From: Embiotoca jacksoni | Taxonomy: Eukaryota; Chordata; Actinopteri; Embiotocidae | Assembly: GCA_022577435.1 (NCBI GenBank) | Contig: JAKOON010000007.1 | Coordinates: 1,401,501-1,465,500 of the forward strand | DNA length: 64,000 bases | Reading direction: 5' to 3' | In this document: in pieces, positions 61,692-64,000 of the stretch | How the letters are laid out: the number at the start of each line of letters is the position of its first letter | Numbering within the stretch: position 1 is the first letter of the stretch | Position numbers and translations under genes: made by a program | The notes under the pieces: model-generated | What the model was told of the DNA's origin: nothing | Seen by the model: the letters and a program-made list of their open reading frames with translations, nothing else | Database searches by the model: none

Positions 61692-63165
61692 TTCGATAAT
61701 TAGGTTGGCAGTTGCCCTTCAGCCACTGTGAGAAAATAGTCGCAGATTTGTTGGTAGTCAGGTCCTCTGCGATGAAGCCCATGTTTTCAGCAAACACAGA
61801 CGCTAGGAGGAGAGAAGCAATACTTTCAGGTCAGGTTACACATTCCAGACCGACGCTGACCTTGGGTTATAAGACAAACAAAGGGGTCGCAAAACAAAGA
61901 CGCGACCGGAGGCAATCTCGTCTCATTTAGGCCTGCGAGGGAGTCTTTCAATCGCGCCTCTGAATACGAGAGACCTCGCCGCTCCCCGAAGAACGACGGT
62001 TCGAATGCAATCTGTAACTTTCTCTTCAAGACTTCTTGACTTTCGAGCCAAATTGTTTGAAGACACTTATCACGCCGGACTTAAAAAAAAGGTGCGGTAT
62101 TCTGTCTTTTCTGCTCAATTCCTGCTCGGGTGACATACACACAAAAAAAACCCAAAAAACCCCATAAAAGAACACTCGTGGCGCACCTCCTCTATTCGCT
62201 GCACTCGAGCGCGATACAATCCTCCTCTTTTATGTTCAAGCCATGATACTGCAGCTGTGACTCATGCGTTCATCGCTTACCGCTAATGTCTCTCATCCGG
62301 CGGTTAAAGCTTATTCGAGTGTTGCAAAGACCACGCGTTATTACGTACTGTGTGTGAACGGCTTTGGCCCTAATGTGATAAGTGCCTGCGATACTTAATC
62401 CTTTAATCCTTTTCTTTATACCTCTTCACAGCTGCATTTGAAAAGGGGGAACTTGTTTTCGATCGCTGTTGGTCAAGTAAACTGACTCCGAGCGTCGTCT
62501 TGTTGACCGAAAATGGCCGGATTACAAAATGTTAAAATGACATCCTCTAACAAAAAAAAAACATGATTTTATTTTATTTATTTGTTGTTGTTTTTTTACT
62601 GAAGCTTTTTTGGACAATAAACCAAACTGAAGCATCCAACTATTGCGATATTGTTTTTGGTTGTTGCAATATTGTATACATACACAAATTGTTGATGTTT
62701 TATCACATAAATAAAAAAAATTAAATTAAAAAAAATGTAGAAAAGAAAAAGGATTCATTCCGCTCCAACGGCAGGAAGTTATATCTAAGAATTCATTGCA
62801 ATATTGTATGCAAAAAGTCGATCGTTGATGATTTTTATGCGATTGCAGGCCACTCCGATGGGTTGATAAATCCCATTTGGCTGCGTTGAAACCGACTGCA
62901 GTGAGATGGAACGGTTTTCCAGCGGGGACATCACTTGTCAGTTTGAAAAGAAAGGTAACAAATCTGTTGTGAGAATACTTCAATGTGAAACGTTTAAAAT
63001 CCCAGCGATGTCGTGGTACCGCGTGGGCACCTCCGGCGGTTCGGCCACGTACCCGACTCTCCCACCAGCAGCGTGTGGTCGGTGCGCTCCATCACTGCTC
63101 TGGCAACTCCGATGGCATTCTTGATTCGTCTCAGGTCCGCAACCGCGCCGACCTCCATCGTATCG
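55126..63165 (-). CDS. aga: Aspartylglucosaminidase, last seven exons (5' end outside window)
   Basis: AGA is a lysosomal N-terminal-nucleophile amidase that hydrolyses the GlcNAc-Asn bond during glycoprotein breakdown; loss causes aspartylglucosaminuria in humans. Minus-strand exons in transcript order: 63165-63053, 61802-61690, 59543-59441, 59063-58988, 58673-58566, 56580-56447, 55226-55126; phases all agree, giving about 248 residues (human protein 346). Landmarks: DLRRIKNAIGVAR, the NCQPNY...SCGPY cysteine pair, SHDTIGM with the autocleavage/nucleophile Thr, AAGTSTNG, GRVGDSPIVGAGAYAD and AATGDGD (substrate-binding Arg, Asp, Thr, Gly), and the CESAIS/IICANTTG and AACNK/VDCF cysteine pairs with a glycosylation sequon NTT. 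Signal-peptide and N-terminal alpha-subunit exons, probably two, lie right of the window. Two splice sites sit on simple repeats. Confidence 0.95.
55227..56446 (-). other. aga: aga last intron
   Basis: 1.2 kb, AT-rich. No exon or recognisable repeat seen. Confidence 0.8.
56447..56580 (-). CDS. aga: aga exon: beta-subunit helices
   Basis: Encodes YLAVELMRAGADPSAACESA to RHYSEFFGAIICANTTGHY, with two disulfide cysteines and an N-glycosylation sequon (NTT). Confidence 0.95.
56581..58565 (-). other. aga: aga intron with homopolymers
   Basis: 2.0 kb without an exon. It holds a T31 run (about 56673-56703), a joined C13-A25 block (57053-57090) and several shorter A/T runs. Weak CTCF-like sequence at about 57209-57222. 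Confidence 0.8.
58566..58673 (-). CDS. aga: aga exon: substrate-binding loop
   Basis: Encodes RVGDSPIVGAGAYADSSAGG and AATGDGDVMMRFLP. The Arg-x2-Asp and Thr-Gly pairs bind the substrate in the human enzyme. Confidence 0.95.
58988..59063 (-). CDS. aga: aga exon: start of beta subunit
   Basis: Encodes MIALDQGGHAAAGTSTNGLT, then HKVPG. The GTSTNG motif is a hallmark of the Ntn-amidase fold. Acceptor tgctccag, donor GTATGC, phases 1 and 2. Confidence 0.93.
59064..59440 (-). other. aga: aga intron with repeat copy A
   Basis: 0.38 kb without an exon. An A17 run (59114-59131) and the duplicated segment at 59151-59239 are its only distinguishing contents. Confidence 0.75.
59151..59239 (+). repeat. 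Duplicated intronic segment, copy A
   Basis: tttatgagca, ttaaattcctggc, tttcagacccca and ggaggcgagt recur in the same order and orientation at 63211-63310. Probably two copies of one interspersed repeat. Confidence 0.7.
59441..59543 (-). CDS. aga: aga exon: linker and autocleavage site
   Basis: Encodes NVVPDPSESCGPYRPEATRR, an Arg-rich linker and then DTRSHDTIG; the Asp-Thr bond is the self-processing site and Thr the nucleophile. Donor GTAGGT. The acceptor is A13-G with the pyrimidine tract pushed upstream. Confidence 0.88.
59979..60216. mobile_element. MITE-like inverted-repeat element
   Basis: About 100-bp arms: the left reads caaccctcgtgttgtcctcg, ggtcaaaatgacccgcctgc...; the right is its complement, ending gacaacacgggggttg. 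The arms meet around gatcattggtgacc and gatgaccgatgatc with about 30 bp between. No ORF. A T/G run (60051-60072) has grown inside the left arm only. I take it as a non-autonomous DNA transposon; no clear target duplication is visible. Confidence 0.7.
61445..61475. repeat. G31 homopolymer in an aga intron
   Basis: 31 consecutive G on the plus strand (C in the aga transcript). Confidence 0.95.
61649..61689. repeat. (CA)n microsatellite containing the aga splice donor
   Basis: About 20 CA units; on the minus strand (GT)n begins exactly at the exon end CGAAAG|GTGTGT. Confidence 0.97.
61690..61802 (-). CDS. aga: aga exon: alpha-subunit C-terminal part
   Basis: Encodes SVFAENMGFIAEDL to GNCQPNYRK. 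The Cys corresponds to human Cys163, the residue lost in the Finnish disease allele. The donor is the first GT of a (GT)n repeat. Confidence 0.92.
61803..63052 (-). other. aga: aga intron
   Basis: 1.25 kb. No exon or repeat recognised beyond short A/T runs. Confidence 0.8.
63053..63165 (-). CDS. aga: aga exon: alpha-subunit core
   Basis: Encodes DTMEVGAVADLRRIKNAIGV through HTLLVGES, donor GTACGT. The acceptor is a tandem GAGCAG, so 63168 is an alternative start that adds one Ser; CAG (63165) is preferred. The upstream pyrimidine tract (ctcccccc) is on the minus strand. Confidence 0.92.
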
Positions 63166-64000
63166 CTGCTCGCGGGGGGAGCACGCAGAAAAATAATAAA
63201 CACACCCGCATTTGTGAGCATATCCCCTAAATTCCTGGCACGCACCGTATCTTTCAGACCCCACTGGAAGGGGAGGCAGGTAAAAAAAAAAAAATCAGAA
63301 TTCATGTCGGACACGAGCGGTATCTGCAAGTAATCTACGTCCATCGTGAGCCGGGCGAGAACAAACCGTGGCAACGGGGCGCACGTCTCGGGCGCTGCCC
63401 TCCAACTGCTGACCTCCCGCGCTCTTCATGAATAGCTGACGGGAGAATAATACAACAGTGCGCGAGCGCTGACAAATCCGACTTCGCCGCCGAGCACAGA
63501 ACGCAACACGCGCTCCTTCCTTAATTTATGAGAAATGCCGGTAGTGTAAATTTCAGTTTTCTCTGAGTCGAACGGAGCAAAATCAAATTTGTCATCTTAT
63601 TTTTGTAAGCCTGCAGTTTGTGGTGGTATTGCGATGGACTGCACTCCATTGAAAGGGCTCTTTGAATATTTATCACAAGAAACTAAAGCTTCGAGAATTT
63701 ACACAGAGTCGACTCGATTCCTCCCTGACATGATATCAAAAATTGAACGTTTTTGCAGCGCCGGTACTAAGCGCCGGACTGTTTTATTGAACTACATTAA
63801 ACTGTACAGTTGTGGGGATTCGAGCACTCGGGAGTGAAATATGTCTGCGGGTGATAGCCCCTGGATTTCTTATGCGTCTTCAACGGATCGTCTGGGGGTC
63901 GATTGCTCTCCCTCACAATGTATTCGTGACTGTGTAACAAAAACAAAAACAAACAACCCAAAAAAGTCAATTCTCCTGCAAAAACGAAGAAGGTACATTT
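63166..64000 (-). other. aga: aga intron at window edge
   Basis: The missing N-terminal exons (expected motifs SALDAVESGC and GFGGSPDE) were not found on the minus strand up to 64000. Contents: repeat copy B and otherwise unremarkable sequence. Confidence 0.7.
63211..63310 (+). repeat. Duplicated intronic segment, copy B
   Basis: tttgtgagca, ctaaattcctggc, tttcagacccca and ggaggcaggt match copy A, followed by a longer A-run and then agaattc in both. Confidence 0.7.

Overview
The window is vertebrate nuclear DNA, almost certainly from a percomorph (spiny-rayed) teleost fish. Short GT-AG exons are scattered through AT-rich non-coding sequence with very many microsatellites and homopolymers. 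A Tc1/mariner element and a dispersed repeat typical of acanthomorph fish genomes are present. Nothing looks bacterial, and there is no operon, CRISPR array or phage. Exons were assembled by eye from splice sites, reading phase and remembered family sequences; no alignment was run.

Three protein genes are supported. (1) pdgfc, plus strand, 646-10386: the last four coding exons of platelet-derived growth factor C (second half of the CUB domain, hinge, cystine-knot growth-factor domain, C-terminus), then a 3'UTR with a polyadenylation signal near 11417. Its first exons lie left of the window. (2) neil3, plus strand, 45156-54682: a complete ten-exon gene for the DNA glycosylase NEIL3, 583 residues, every exon phase agreeing. 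It has the Fpg/Nei core, an Fpg-type zinc finger, a RanBP2-type zinc finger and two GRF zinc fingers, with NRF1-, E2F- and YY1-like sites just upstream of the ATG. (3) aga, minus strand, 63165 down to 55126: the last seven exons of lysosomal aspartylglucosaminidase, including the autocleavage Thr. The signal-peptide and N-terminal exons lie right of the window. neil3 and aga converge tail to tail with 443 bp between stop codons.

Between pdgfc and neil3 lies about 34 kb without a recognisable gene. It holds one Tc1-like transposon (28663-30290) with a frameshifted transposase, a dispersed fish repeat (about 36395-36890), several short repeat tails, long microsatellites, two CpG-rich patches, a TATA-like promoter candidate and scattered RFX X-box-like and CTCF-like motifs. 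The three genes have no common pathway: a secreted mitogen, a nuclear repair enzyme and a lysosomal hydrolase.

I found no undescribed multi-gene system. The points most worth a second look are splice sites built from or abutting low-complexity DNA (aga and neil3), a tandem acceptor at the pdgfc proteolytic hinge, a 23-bp perfect hairpin in a pdgfc intron, a 238-bp inverted-repeat element in an aga intron, and the regulatory-looking spots in the gene desert.
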